NCBI RefSeq assembly: GCF_004803405.1
Contig: NZ_SSXI01000230.1
Coordinates: forward strand, 1 to 35,761
From: Nocardioides sp.
GTDB lineage: Bacteria; Actinomycetota; Actinomycetes; Propionibacteriales; Nocardioidaceae
Length of the DNA: 35,761 bases
Direction: 5' to 3'
In this document: positions 14,758-23,198 of the stretch, piece after piece
Layout of the letters: every line of letters starts with the position of its first letter
Numbering within the stretch: position 1 is the first letter of the stretch
Translations under genes and position numbers: made by a program
The notes under the pieces: generated by a model
Told to the model about the DNA's origin: nothing
Databases searched by the model: none
The model's input: only the letters and a program-made list of their open reading frames with translations

Positions 14758-14961
14758 ATGACCGCCGCCGCACAGCCTGCTGACTCGCAACAGCCGCAGA
14801 CCGCCGCAACCGGCCTGTCACCGGAGCTGGAGGAGGTCATCGTGGAGATCGCGCACTCCGAGCGCGCGCTCGACGAGCTGATCGACCGAGCCGACCGGAT
14901 GCACCGGAGCAACATCCACCACGGCCCGGGGTCCTGCCTAGTCTGCTTCGCCGAGCAGTGA
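14758..14961 (+). CDS. Small CxxC protein of unknown function
   Basis: This 67-residue protein has a Ser/Gln/Ala/Thr-rich N terminus and one long charged helix (LEEVIVEIAHSERALDELI). It ends IHHGPGSCLVCFAEQ, a His-His plus Cys-x2-Cys tail that could bind a metal or be redox active. I do not recognise the family. The ribosome binding site GGGAGGG at proper spacing and GC-rich third positions support a real gene. It is divergent from the SRPBCC gene and convergent with pilD, 21 bases away. The tail is the only conserved-looking element. Confidence 0.7.
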   Translation: MTAAAQPADSQQPQTAATGLSPELEEVIVEIAHSERALDELIDRADRMHRSNIHHGPGSCLVCFAEQ

Positions 14962-14982
14962 GCGCGCCCTGAGCTACACCTG

Positions 14983-15768
14983 CTAGAGGCCGATCAGGTC
15001 GAGGTAGTACTCGCCGAGGTGGCTGGCGCCGAGGATCGACGCCCAGGCGCCGAGGATCATGAACGGCCCGAACGGCACCGCGCTCTTGCGGCCGGCCCGG
15101 CTGGCCGCCATCAGCAGCACGCCGGCCACGGCGCCCAGCAGGAACCCGAGGAACGCGCCGACCAGCAGCGACCCCCACGACAGGTAGGCGGTCATCCCGC
15201 CGACGATGCCAGCCAGCTTCACGTCGCCGAACCCCATCCCGCCCGGGGCGGCCATCGCCACCGCGAAGAAGAACCCGAAGAGGATCGCCGCGCCCAAGCC
15301 GGCCCGCAGCAGCGACTCCCCGTCCCAGCCGATCGCGAGCAGCGCCCCGAGGACGACGTACGACGGCAGCACGATCGCGTTCGGAAGGCGGCGGGTGTCC
15401 AGGTCGATCACGGCCAGCACGACGCCGATCGCCGCGAAGGCCAGGTACGCGGGCAGCAGCCGCAGCTCGTCGCCGAACCGCAGCGCCGTCAGCACGAACA
15501 GCACCCCGGTGCCCGCCTCCAGTAGCGGGTAGCGAGCGCTGATCGGCGCCCCGCAGTCGTAGCACCTGCCGCGGAGCACCAGCCACCCGAGCACCGGTAC
15601 GTTGTGGCGCGCCCGGATCTCCGTGCCGCAGTCCGGGCAGGCGGACGGAGGACTGACCACCGACTCGCCTCGTGGCAGCCGGTGGGCGACCACGTTGAGG
15701 AAGGATCCGATCGCCAGTCCGAGCGCGCCGGCGAGGGCGGCGACGGCCGCGACGGGGATCTCGTTCAG
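14983..15768 (-). CDS. pilD: Type IV prepilin peptidase / N-methylase, probable CTG start
   Basis: This is an A24 aspartic prepilin peptidase. The N-terminal region carries the zinc-type CPDCGTEIRARHNVPVLGWL and CYDCGAPIS motifs of the methylase domain. The two catalytic aspartates are visible in AVIDLDTRRLPN and GMGFGDVKLAG, within six or more membrane segments. It cleaves the leader before the Phe or Ala of the pilins and methylates the new N terminus. The first membrane segment (AAVAALAGALGLAIGSFLNV) lies upstream of the only GTG start (15693). Between it and the upstream TAG no ATG, GTG or TTG exists. The CTG at 15768 forms a CTGA overlap with the upstream gene's stop and has GGAG upstream. 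I take it as the start (261 residues). Confidence 0.9.
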   Translation of the reverse strand: MNEIPVAAVAALAGALGLAIGSFLNVVAHRLPRGESVVSPPSACPDCGTEIRARHNVPVLGWLVLRGRCYDCGAPISARYPLLEAGTGVLFVLTALRFGDELRLLPAYLAFAAIGVVLAVIDLDTRRLPNAIVLPSYVVLGALLAIGWDGESLLRAGLGAAILFGFFFAVAMAAPGGMGFGDVKLAGIVGGMTAYLSWGSLLVGAFLGFLLGAVAGVLLMAASRAGRKSAVPFGPFMILGAWASILGASHLGEYYLDLIGL

Positions 15769-17951
15769 CGGACGTGGCTCCAGCTCAGCACGGTCATCTG
15801 CCGCTGCGGTGGTTCGGGCATGCCACTAGGGTCCCAGACCTGCACCCGCAGCTTGAGCGCCAGCCTGTCGGGGGCAACGCTGCACGTGGCCTGACCGGGG
15901 CACAGGTAGACCTTGAGCTGGACGAGCGTGCCGCCGAATCCCCAGCCGGGCGAGTTGTCCGGCAGCTCGATCACGGGTCCCTCGTAGGCGAAGGCTCCGG
16001 TCTCGCGGATGGCGAGCGACCGCGCGACCACGCCGAACCGCATCACCTGGGCCGTTGCCTGGTTGAGGTTGAGGTCGAGCCTCGAGATCGGCGCGTAGGT
16101 CGTGCCCTGGATGTAGAGATGGTTCTTGTAGTTGGTGGGTGTCGACAGCATCGCGCCAGGGGTGCCGCCGCCGCAGTCACGGCCGACTTGCAGGCAGTTC
16201 GACGCGCCGAGGCCGACGTCGTTCTGCGCGCGGAGCTGGGGCACGTAGTAGGTCAGTTCCAACCGGACCCCGTCGAGACCCGCCGACTCGTTGAGCTTGA
16301 GCGTCGCCGCGAAGTCGATGCCGAAGGCGGTGAGGCCGTTGTCGTGCACCGCCTTCTGCAAGGCGCCCCACCCGGGCTTGGTCGACAGGTCGACGACGTC
16401 GGTAGTGCTGGCGAGCCTCACCGGGAGGTCGAAGGCGGGCATCGCGGACCCGCCGGCCGGGGTGACCTTGATGGTGGACGCGGCCGTCGTCTCGTTGTGG
16501 GTGACCCGCAGGACCGCGCCCTTGAGCACGGACCCCTTCGGGAGACTCGCGGGCGGGGTGAGGCCGGTGAGTGAGATGGTGCCGGTCTGGGTGCCGCTGG
16601 TGGTCTTGGTCCACGTGGCTCCGCCGTCGCCGGGACCCCGGACCTCCTCAGGCGTGGGCGTGTTGAAGGTGCCACTCGGCGAGACCGACACGCCGGTCGC
16701 AGTCAGCGAGTCGCCGTCGTCACCCGACGCGTCGCTGAGCACGATCGGGGTCGCCGTTCCGGCCTTGAGCGCATAGAGGACGATCGGCGGCCGGTCGGCA
16801 TGGTAGCTGCCGCAGATCTCGGCGTTGGCCCCGTCGTTGACCTTCATCCGGCTCTCGCCACCGAACACGAACTGCACGCCCACGGTCGTCACGTCGTCGA
16901 TGGGGTTCTGGCACGAGCCGGGGTAGCTCGGGTTCGCGACGTCTCCCATCGGCGTGCCGGCGACCAGGTCACCCTGGCCGACGACCCACTCGCTTCCCCC
17001 GCTGGGGGCCACGTCGGCGTCGAAGAGAGGATCGGCGGTGTTGTTGTGGAAGTCGAAGTAGTAGGTGCCGGGCTTGAACCAGAAGGTGCTGGCCTTGCAG
17101 GCGTTGACCGTGCTGTTGGTGATGGCGTTCAGCGCTCTGGCGTCGTCGTAGTAGCCGGGCTCGAACTCGACCACCCCGTCGCAGGCCGACGTGCCGGGCA
17201 CCTGTTGCCACGGCGGAACGCCGGTGCCCGCCAGGGCGATGTCGCTCGGATAGTCGGGGTCCGGCACCGTCACGGCACTGCAGTCCACCACGGGCGCCTT
17301 CATGGCCGCGATCGGCGAGCACCCGGCGTTGGCACGGATGCTGGTGCTGGAGCGGATGTCACCGTTGTCCGCGACGATGTTGGAGTTGGACCAGATCCCG
17401 CCGTGCACCCGGAACTCGCCGATCGAGTTGCCCTGGGGCTTGGCGTAGAGCCCGGTCTCGCCACCGGTGCCGAGCGTGAGGATCGCGTTGCCCGGCTTGT
17501 TGGCGTTGGTGATCGGGACCGGCGAGCCCTGGGCCCCGGTGGCGTCCTCCGCCTCGCAGGTCACCGCCGCCGAGGTCGGCGCGCCCTGGCGTCCGGTCGC
17601 GGGATAGAGGTTCGGCAGGACCAGAGTGTCGACGGCACTGTTGTCGGTGTTCCTGCCGAAGCACCCGGACCCGTCGAAGGTGTTGTTGAAGCCCCACCCC
17701 GGCGGCTTCGGGTCGGTGCCGGCCCAGTGACCGGTTCGCAGACCGTTGATCGCCACCTGAGCGGCTCCGTCGGCGGCGTACGACGATCCGGCCACCTCGC
17801 GCAGCGCGACCGTCGCCCGCAGGCTGCCGTCACCGCGGGTGAGCACGATGCCGACCACGAGCGACACCACGGTCACGACCAGGATCGCCATGATCAGGAT
17901 CGCGCCCTCGTCGTCGCCTGCCCGTCGACGACGGGCCGTCAGGCGGATCAT
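15765..17951 (-). CDS. Large pilin-like protein, PilX/adhesin-type
   Basis: This 728-residue protein begins like a prepilin: basic leader, Gly16, then AILIMAILVVTVVSLVVGI. Position +5 after the likely cleavage is Met instead of Glu, as in PilX or GspK minor pilins that cap the filament. The long remainder is Gly/Thr/Asn/Pro-rich and beta-like, with several Cys (for example SGCFGRN, GTSACDG, VYLCPGQATCS) that could form disulfides. There is a repeated-looking stretch resembling a carbohydrate-binding or Ig-like module around 420-580. The size far exceeds usual PilX, so it may be a tip adhesin on a pilin stem, as PilY1 is in other systems. This is inference from context. It starts in an ATGA overlap with the PilW-like gene. 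Confidence 0.8.
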   Translation of the reverse strand: MIRLTARRRRAGDDEGAILIMAILVVTVVSLVVGIVLTRGDGSLRATVALREVAGSSYAADGAAQVAINGLRTGHWAGTDPKPPGWGFNNTFDGSGCFGRNTDNSAVDTLVLPNLYPATGRQGAPTSAAVTCEAEDATGAQGSPVPITNANKPGNAILTLGTGGETGLYAKPQGNSIGEFRVHGGIWSNSNIVADNGDIRSSTSIRANAGCSPIAAMKAPVVDCSAVTVPDPDYPSDIALAGTGVPPWQQVPGTSACDGVVEFEPGYYDDARALNAITNSTVNACKASTFWFKPGTYYFDFHNNTADPLFDADVAPSGGSEWVVGQGDLVAGTPMGDVANPSYPGSCQNPIDDVTTVGVQFVFGGESRMKVNDGANAEICGSYHADRPPIVLYALKAGTATPIVLSDASGDDGDSLTATGVSVSPSGTFNTPTPEEVRGPGDGGATWTKTTSGTQTGTISLTGLTPPASLPKGSVLKGAVLRVTHNETTAASTIKVTPAGGSAMPAFDLPVRLASTTDVVDLSTKPGWGALQKAVHDNGLTAFGIDFAATLKLNESAGLDGVRLELTYYVPQLRAQNDVGLGASNCLQVGRDCGGGTPGAMLSTPTNYKNHLYIQGTTYAPISRLDLNLNQATAQVMRFGVVARSLAIRETGAFAYEGPVIELPDNSPGWGFGGTLVQLKVYLCPGQATCSVAPDRLALKLRVQVWDPSGMPEPPQRQMTVLSWSHVR

Positions 17952-18595
17952 GTCTGTCTCCGTTCACCCGTGAGCGTCGCCGCATAGGTCGAGGTGCCGT
18001 GCCCGTCCGGGTCGACGACGGTGAGCGCCATGGTGACGACGACCGGCACCGCGCTCGCGTCGCAGTCCGCAGCCGTGCCGTCACACTTCACCGTCGGCAC
18101 GACAGAGAGGTTGTCCGCCACCTTCACCGTCGCCGGCGCGGTCCCGCACCGCACCCGGAGGAGGTCGTAGGTGGTGCCCTGCAGCTGGGCGACGTAGCTG
18201 ACCGTCACCTTCACCGGCGGGTCGGTCGAGCTGAGCGAGCTGTACTCGCTCCACGCCAGGGTGACGACCTCCGTGCCCGCCGGCAGGGCACACGCCGGTG
18301 TGACGTTGACGGACTGCTGCAGGGGGAACGAGTGGACGGCCGGGTCGTTGTCGTAGGCACCGCGCACGCCGATGCTGGCCACGTCCCGCTGCCAGTACGC
18401 CGCAGCGAACTGCACGTCGTGGGACTCGGTCAGCCGCGCCTGCGTGTCGACGGTGTGCTTGAGGTAGCTGATCACCACGCCGGCCAGGCCCGACGCGATG
18501 ATGCCCATGATCGCCACCGTGATCACGAGCTCGGGAAGCGTGAAGCCGGCGTCCTCGCGCAGCCTCCGGCGCGCGCCGCGGATCAGCTCGTGCAC
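17948..18595 (-). CDS. Type IV minor prepilin, PilW-like
   Basis: This 215-residue protein has a classic prepilin start: a basic leader ending EDAG, then FTLPELVITVAIMGIIASG with Glu at +5 after the cleavage Gly17. The C-terminal globular part (residues 50-215) has four Cys (TPACAL, RVRCGT, TVKCDG, ADCDAS) that may pair. Its size and place between a PilV-like and a PilX-like gene suggest PilW, a minor pilin of the initiation complex. The GTG at 18595 overlaps the preceding gene by 13 bases; the ribosome binding site is weak, consistent with coupling. Its stop overlaps the next start. Confidence 0.88.
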   Translation of the reverse strand: MHELIRGARRRLREDAGFTLPELVITVAIMGIIASGLAGVVISYLKHTVDTQARLTESHDVQFAAAYWQRDVASIGVRGAYDNDPAVHSFPLQQSVNVTPACALPAGTEVVTLAWSEYSSLSSTDPPVKVTVSYVAQLQGTTYDLLRVRCGTAPATVKVADNLSVVPTVKCDGTAADCDASAVPVVVTMALTVVDPDGHGTSTYAATLTGERRQT

Positions 18596-19062
18596 GGCGC
18601 AACACTCGGATCGCAGGAACGGCGCAGGATCACGGTCAGCGTCTCGGCGGCACGGTTGTCGGTGCTGCGGACGGTGAGCTGCAGCTTCTGGACGCCCCGG
18701 TCGTCCGGGCAGGTCGCCGGACCGCCGGCGCCTGCCAGCGGGACCGCCGCCGCATGGGTGGCCGTGTAGCCCGTGGGCAGGTCGAGCTGGCTCATCACCG
18801 CCGGCACGTTGTAGCCGTTCGATGCGGCGCAGGGCTGGTAGTTATCCACCCCGGGCGCGGTGACGTGCTTCTCGATCGCCTCCGCGTAGCTGCGGACATA
18901 GGCACCGCCGGTCGTCTGCTTGCGATGCATGTCGGATGCCTGGACGCTCAGCTGGACCCCGGCGAGGATCGCGACGGCTGCGAGGCTCAGGATGACGAGC
19001 GCGACGAGCGTCTCGACCAGCGTCGCACCGGCATCGGAGCCGAGGTCAGGGCGAGCATCCAT
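18583..19062 (-). CDS. Type IV minor prepilin, PilV/GspI-like
   Basis: This 159-residue protein has the leader MDARPDLGSDAG, then ATLVETLVALVILSLAAVAI, giving cleavage after Gly12 and Glu at +5. The VETLVAL pattern is typical of PilV/GspI pseudopilins. The globular domain carries cysteines (QPCAAS, ATCPDD, RRSCDPSVAPC) that probably form disulfides after export. The ATG at 19062 lies in an ATGA overlap with the pilC stop, and the C terminus overlaps the PilW-like gene. With the PilW-like and PilX-like proteins it would prime filament assembly. Assignment to PilV rather than another minor pilin is by order and N-terminal pattern. Confidence 0.88.
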   Translation of the reverse strand: MDARPDLGSDAGATLVETLVALVILSLAAVAILAGVQLSVQASDMHRKQTTGGAYVRSYAEAIEKHVTAPGVDNYQPCAASNGYNVPAVMSQLDLPTGYTATHAAAVPLAGAGGPATCPDDRGVQKLQLTVRSTDNRAAETLTVILRRSCDPSVAPCTS

Positions 19063-20267
19063 CAGATGTCGACCTGGGTGAAGATGCCGTACATCGCCGA
19101 GATCAGGGCGACCGCGACGAACCCGACGATCACGCCCATCACGATGATCACGATCGGCTCGAACAGCGAGGTCAGCTTGTTGATCTTGTAGTCGAGCTCG
19201 ACCTCGTAGTACTGCGCGGTCAGCTCGAGCTGGTCGTCCATCGAGCCGGTCTCCTCACCGACCCGCAGCATCGAGGTGGCGGTGCCCGGGAACAATTCGG
19301 TCCGAGCCAGCGGCGTGGCGATGCCCTGACCCTCGAGCATCGCCTCCCCGACCAGGCTGAGTCTCCTGATGAAGACCCGGTTGCGCAGCGCGGCCGTCGT
19401 CACCCTGAGCGCCTCGGGCAGGTTGACACCCGCGCCGACCATCGAGGCGAGCACCCGGCAGAACCGCTCCACCAGCGCGTACTGGATTGTCTCACCCAGC
19501 ACCGGGACCTTGAGCAGGAAGGCGTCCCGGGCGTACTTCCCAGGCTCGAACCTAGTGATCACGACGAAGAGCAACACAATCGTGCCGAGTCCGCCGGCCA
19601 GCGCCCACCACCAGTTGCCCAGGAACCCCGTGAAGCCGAGCAGCATCCGGGTGGGCAGGGGGAGCTCGGCGTCGAGGTCGGCGAAGAACTGCTCGAACTT
19701 GGGCAGCACGTAGACCGCAAGGACCCCCACGACGAACACGGACAACCCGGCCACGACCATCGGATACATCAGCGCCGACTTGATCTTGCGGCGTGCCTCC
19801 AGGTCGCGCTCGATGTACTTCGAGAGCCGGGCGAGCACGGTGTCGAGCTCTCCGGTGAGCTCTGCCGACCGCACCATGCCGCGGTAGAACTCCGGGAAGA
19901 CTCTCGGGAAGCGCTCCAGGCAGTCGGAGAACCGCTCTCCGCTGCGGAGCCCGTCCTCGATCTCGTTCATCATCCGGCGCACCGAGGAGTTCTCCGCCTC
20001 CGATCCGATCGAGTGCACGGCGTCCAGGATCGGCAGGCCCGCTCTGAGGAACGCACCGATCTGCCGGGACAGGTGCATGACGGCGTCCCGCTTGATCCGC
20101 GGACCGGAGATCTCGTACTGGAGGACGCTCTTCTTCTCAGTCACCCGCAGATCGCGGAGCTCCCGCTCGTAGAGTGCGATCTCGGCGTCACCGCGGCTGC
20201 CCGCCCGCTCGACGCCCTTGACCGGCCGGCCTTCCGTCGTGGTGCCCACATAGGCGAACTTCGGCAT
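19062..20267 (-). CDS. pilC: Type IV pilus inner-membrane platform protein PilC
   Basis: This 401-residue protein has the two tandem T2SF domains of PilC/GspF. The N terminus MPKFAYVGTTTEGRPVKGV is typical. The first domain includes LSRQIGAFLRAGLPILDAVH and FPEFYRGMVRSAELTGELD. The second has FCRVLASMVGAGVNLPEALR and TSMLRVGEETGSMDDQL. Three long hydrophobic segments are present, around residues 175-200, 220-245 and the C terminus. PilC couples the cytosolic ATPases to pilin insertion. The ATG has CAGGAG seven bases upstream and is only two bases past the pilB stop. The following minor pilin gene overlaps this stop. Confidence 0.95.
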   Translation of the reverse strand: MPKFAYVGTTTEGRPVKGVERAGSRGDAEIALYERELRDLRVTEKKSVLQYEISGPRIKRDAVMHLSRQIGAFLRAGLPILDAVHSIGSEAENSSVRRMMNEIEDGLRSGERFSDCLERFPRVFPEFYRGMVRSAELTGELDTVLARLSKYIERDLEARRKIKSALMYPMVVAGLSVFVVGVLAVYVLPKFEQFFADLDAELPLPTRMLLGFTGFLGNWWWALAGGLGTIVLLFVVITRFEPGKYARDAFLLKVPVLGETIQYALVERFCRVLASMVGAGVNLPEALRVTTAALRNRVFIRRLSLVGEAMLEGQGIATPLARTELFPGTATSMLRVGEETGSMDDQLELTAQYYEVELDYKINKLTSLFEPIVIIVMGVIVGFVAVALISAMYGIFTQVDI

Positions 20268-20269
20268 CG

Positions 20270-22006
20270 TCAGACTCCTGCGACATAGATGGAGCGCATC
20301 ACTTCGGCGGCCGTGGTGGTGCCGTTCTCGACCAGCCGCACGGCCTGCTCCTGGAGGGTTCGCATGCCCTGGGTCCGGGCCACCTTGCGCATCTGGTCGT
20401 GCGGCGCACGCTCGATGATCAGCTCGCGCACCTCGTCGGTCACCACGAGCAGCTCGTAGACGCCGATCCGCTCCATGAACCCCGTGTGGGCGCAGAAGTG
20501 GCAGCCGGTGCCGTGCACGAACCCGCCCTCGGGCTCGCCGGCGCCGAAGGCGCGCAGGAAGCCGAGCTCCTCGGGCGACGGCTGGTAGACCGCCAGGCAC
20601 GAGGTGCAGCTGCGCCGGACCAGGCGCTGCGCGACCACCGCCGTCACCGAGGAGGCGATCAGGAACGACTCGATGCCCATGTCCAGCAGCCGGTAGAGCG
20701 CGGACACCGCCTCGGTGGCGTGCAGCGAGGAGAGGACCAGGTGGCCGGTCAGCGCGGACTGCACGGCGATCCGCGCGGTGTCGACGTCCCGGATCTCGCC
20801 GACCAGGATGATGTCGGGGTCCTGACGCAGGATCGACTTGAGCCCACCGGCGAAGGTGATGCCGGCCTGCTCGTTGATCTGGATCTGGTTGATGGAGTCG
20901 AAGGTGTACTCCACCGGGTCTTCGATCGTCATCAGGTTGCGGTCGGGGCTGTTGAGCTCGCCCAGGGACGCGTAGAGCGTGGTGGTCTTGCCGCCGCCGG
21001 TGGGACCCGCGCAGATGACCATGCCGTAGGGCGAGTGGATCAGCGCGCTATAGCGGTCGGCGGTGTCCGGCGGCATGCCGAGCTGCTCGAGCTTGAAGAG
21101 AGACCGGCTCTTGTCGAGCAGCCGCATCACGACCTTCTCGCCCCCGACCACCGCCGTGGTGGCGACCCGGATGTCGACCTCGCGGCCCTCGACGGTGATG
21201 CTGATCTGGCCGTCCTGCGGGCGCCGGCGCTCGACGATGTTCATCCCGCCCAGGATCTTCACCCGGCTGACCAGCGCCGGGCCGATCGAGCCCGGCAGGT
21301 CCAGCACGTCGGCCAGGGCGCCGTCGATGCGGTAGCGGACCCGGACCCGGTCACCGGTCGGCTCGACGTGGATGTCGGACGCGCGGTCGCGGAGGCCCTG
21401 GGTGATGATCATCTGGACCACCCGGACGACGGGCGCGTCCTCGCTGGCGCTGACCCCGTCGAGATGGGACGCCTCGCGACGCAGGGCGTCCCGCGCCTCG
21501 AACGCCTGCACGTGGCTGCCGACGTCCTTGGTCGCGCGATAGGCCGTGGCCATCGCTCGCTCGAGGTCCCGGTGGGTCGCGACGACGGCGCGCACGGGCC
21601 GCCCGACCGCTGCGGTCACCGCCTTCACCCGCGCCGGCGACGGATCGACCACGGCCACCGTGACGGCGTCGTCCTCGACCGAGATCGGCAGGGCCTGGAG
21701 TGCCACCGCCTGGTCGCGGGGCAGCACCGCCGCCGCCTCCGGGTCCGGGGTGGTGTGGCGGAAGTCGAGGAGGACCGTGCCGTAGTGGGCTGCGACGGCG
21801 CGGGCGATCAGCTCGTCCTTGACCAGCCCCGAGGAGATCAGCCGCTGCGCGAGGGTCGCGCCGTCCTTCGAGGCGCGCGCCGCGTCGACCTGGTAGGGCT
21901 CGACCAGACCGGCCGCGACCAGGACCCTCGCGAGACGCTCCTCGTCCTCGTCCCGGCTCGGAGCGGACGAGACGGGATCGGCCCGGTGCTTGCTCCTGAC
22001 CTTCAT
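20270..22006 (-). CDS. pilB: Type IV pilus extension ATPase PilB (GspE family)
   Basis: This 578-residue GspE/PulE ATPase powers pilus polymerisation. Its core has GPTGGGKTTTLYASL (Walker A, Lys340), MTIEDPVEYTFD (Asp box), SILRQDPDIILVGEIRD (Walker B) and TGHLVLSSLHATEA (His box). A tetra-Cys zinc site, CTSC then CHFC, is present as in PilB. The N-terminal 160 residues resemble the GspE/MshEN module: RLARVLVAAGLVEP then LAQRLISSGLVKDEL, a pair of helical repeats. In other bacteria this binds c-di-GMP, but the conserved Arg-Leu-Gly and Gln positions are only partly kept here. The ATG overlaps the pilT stop, and pilC follows after two bases. Confidence 0.95.
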   Translation of the reverse strand: MKVRSKHRADPVSSAPSRDEDEERLARVLVAAGLVEPYQVDAARASKDGATLAQRLISSGLVKDELIARAVAAHYGTVLLDFRHTTPDPEAAAVLPRDQAVALQALPISVEDDAVTVAVVDPSPARVKAVTAAVGRPVRAVVATHRDLERAMATAYRATKDVGSHVQAFEARDALRREASHLDGVSASEDAPVVRVVQMIITQGLRDRASDIHVEPTGDRVRVRYRIDGALADVLDLPGSIGPALVSRVKILGGMNIVERRRPQDGQISITVEGREVDIRVATTAVVGGEKVVMRLLDKSRSLFKLEQLGMPPDTADRYSALIHSPYGMVICAGPTGGGKTTTLYASLGELNSPDRNLMTIEDPVEYTFDSINQIQINEQAGITFAGGLKSILRQDPDIILVGEIRDVDTARIAVQSALTGHLVLSSLHATEAVSALYRLLDMGIESFLIASSVTAVVAQRLVRRSCTSCLAVYQPSPEELGFLRAFGAGEPEGGFVHGTGCHFCAHTGFMERIGVYELLVVTDEVRELIIERAPHDQMRKVARTQGMRTLQEQAVRLVENGTTTAAEVMRSIYVAGV

Positions 22007-23121
22007 CGCTGCTGCGCCGCCGGGACGCCGACGCCCGCGCTGAACCGCGGGCGGGCCTCGATGTCCTTGGGATAGAGGCTGCGGGCGACCGCGTCCTGCT
22101 CGGCCACGACGCCCTGCTGCACCAGGTGGGAGAGCGACTGCTCGAGGGTGACCATGCCGTCCCGTGACCCGGTGACCAGCGAGTTGCGCAGCTGGTGGGT
22201 CTTGCCCTCCTTGATCAGGTTGCGCACCGACGGGGTGGCGACCAGGACCTCGTGGGCAGCCACCATTCCGCCGCCGATGCGAGGGATCAGCCGCTGGTAG
22301 ACCACACAGCTCAGTGCGGCCGCGAGCTGCACCCGGATCTGCGCCTGCTGCTCGGCGGGGAAGACGTCGATCATCCGGCCCAGCGACTGGGCGGTGTCGT
22401 TGGTGTGCAGGGTGGCGAACACCAGGTGCCCGGTCTCGGCCACGGTGAGTGCGAACGCAATCGACTCCAGGTCGCGCATCTCGCCGACCAGCAGCACGTC
22501 GGGGTCCTCGCGCAGCACGGACCGGAGGGCGTTGTGGAAGCTGTCGGTGTCGGTGCCGACCTCGCGCTGGTTGACTGCGGCGCGCTTGTGGTCGTGGACG
22601 TACTCGATCGGGTCCTCGACGGTGATGATGTGGCAGCCGCGGGTCTCGTTGATCAGCCCGACCAGCGAGGCGAGCGTCGTCGACTTGCCGGAGCCCGTGG
22701 GTCCGGTCATCAGGATCATGCCCTGGTGCTTCAGCGACAGGTCACGCAGGATCGGCGGCAGCCCGAGGTCGTCCGGGTTCGGGATCGTCCGCGGGATCAT
22801 CCGCAGCGCCACGGCGGTCAGGCCGCGCTGGGTGAAGGCGTTGCCGCGGATCCGAGCGTGCTCGCGCCAGGAGAACGAGAAGTCGTACTCCTTCCGAGCA
22901 TCCCAGGCGCCGTGCTGCTCGGGCAGGAGCACCTCGGCGACCAGGGCGTCGGTGTCGTCGGCGGTGAGCACCGGCTCACCAGTGACGGGGGCGAGGTTGC
23001 CGTCGACGCGGATCATCGGCGGCAGGCCGACGGTCAGGAGAAGGTCGGTGCCCTTCGCGTCCCAGAGCGCCTCGAGGAGGCGGTCGACGCGGTCACCGAT
23101 GCGGTGCAGGTGGGAGGACAA
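22003..23121 (-). CDS. pilT: Type IV pilus retraction ATPase PilT
   Basis: This 372-residue protein is a PilT-type retraction ATPase. It shows GPTGSGKSTTLASLVG (Walker A, Lys146), HIITVEDPIEYVH, VLREDPDVLLVGEMRDLESI (Walker B) and TGHLVFATLHTNDTAQ. The C-terminal motif TPSVRNLIKEGK corresponds to AIRNLIREGK, which is specific to PilT rather than PilB. The N-terminal GTDLLLTVGLPPMIRVDG is the PAS-like domain of the family. The start is a TTG at 23121 with GGAAGG nine bases upstream; this site is part of the palindrome CCTTCCGGAAGG. Its presence implies dynamic, retractable pili. It is the first gene after pilA and is separated from it by a strong hairpin. Confidence 0.95.
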   Translation of the reverse strand: MSSHLHRIGDRVDRLLEALWDAKGTDLLLTVGLPPMIRVDGNLAPVTGEPVLTADDTDALVAEVLLPEQHGAWDARKEYDFSFSWREHARIRGNAFTQRGLTAVALRMIPRTIPNPDDLGLPPILRDLSLKHQGMILMTGPTGSGKSTTLASLVGLINETRGCHIITVEDPIEYVHDHKRAAVNQREVGTDTDSFHNALRSVLREDPDVLLVGEMRDLESIAFALTVAETGHLVFATLHTNDTAQSLGRMIDVFPAEQQAQIRVQLAAALSCVVYQRLIPRIGGGMVAAHEVLVATPSVRNLIKEGKTHQLRNSLVTGSRDGMVTLEQSLSHLVQQGVVAEQDAVARSLYPKDIEARPRFSAGVGVPAAQQR

Positions 23122-23130
23122 GGGTTTGCG

Positions 23131-23142
23131 CCTTCCGGAAGG
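23131..23142. promoter_or_regulatory. Self-complementary ribosome binding site of pilT
   Basis: CCTTCCGGAAGG is a perfect 12-bp palindrome that contains the pilT Shine-Dalgarno GGAAGG. In RNA, the ribosome binding site could pair with the CCTTCC just before it, lowering translation, or dimerise. It sits directly before the TTG start. Function is inferred. Confidence 0.45.
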
Positions 23143-23148
23143 TCCGAA

Positions 23149-23177
23149 GGAGGGCCGCCGCCGAGCGGCGGCCCTCC
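23149..23177 (-). terminator. Strong hairpin between pilA and pilT
   Basis: A perfect 13-bp GC-rich stem (23149-23161 and 23165-23177) with a 3-base loop lies 21 bases past the pilA stop. No T-tract follows on the minus strand (CCTTCGG comes next), so it would be a partial terminator or an mRNA processing and stability barrier. That would let pilin be made in excess of the assembly genes from one promoter. Confidence 0.65.
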
Positions 23178-23198
23178 GCTGGAACGAGCGTCCTCGGG

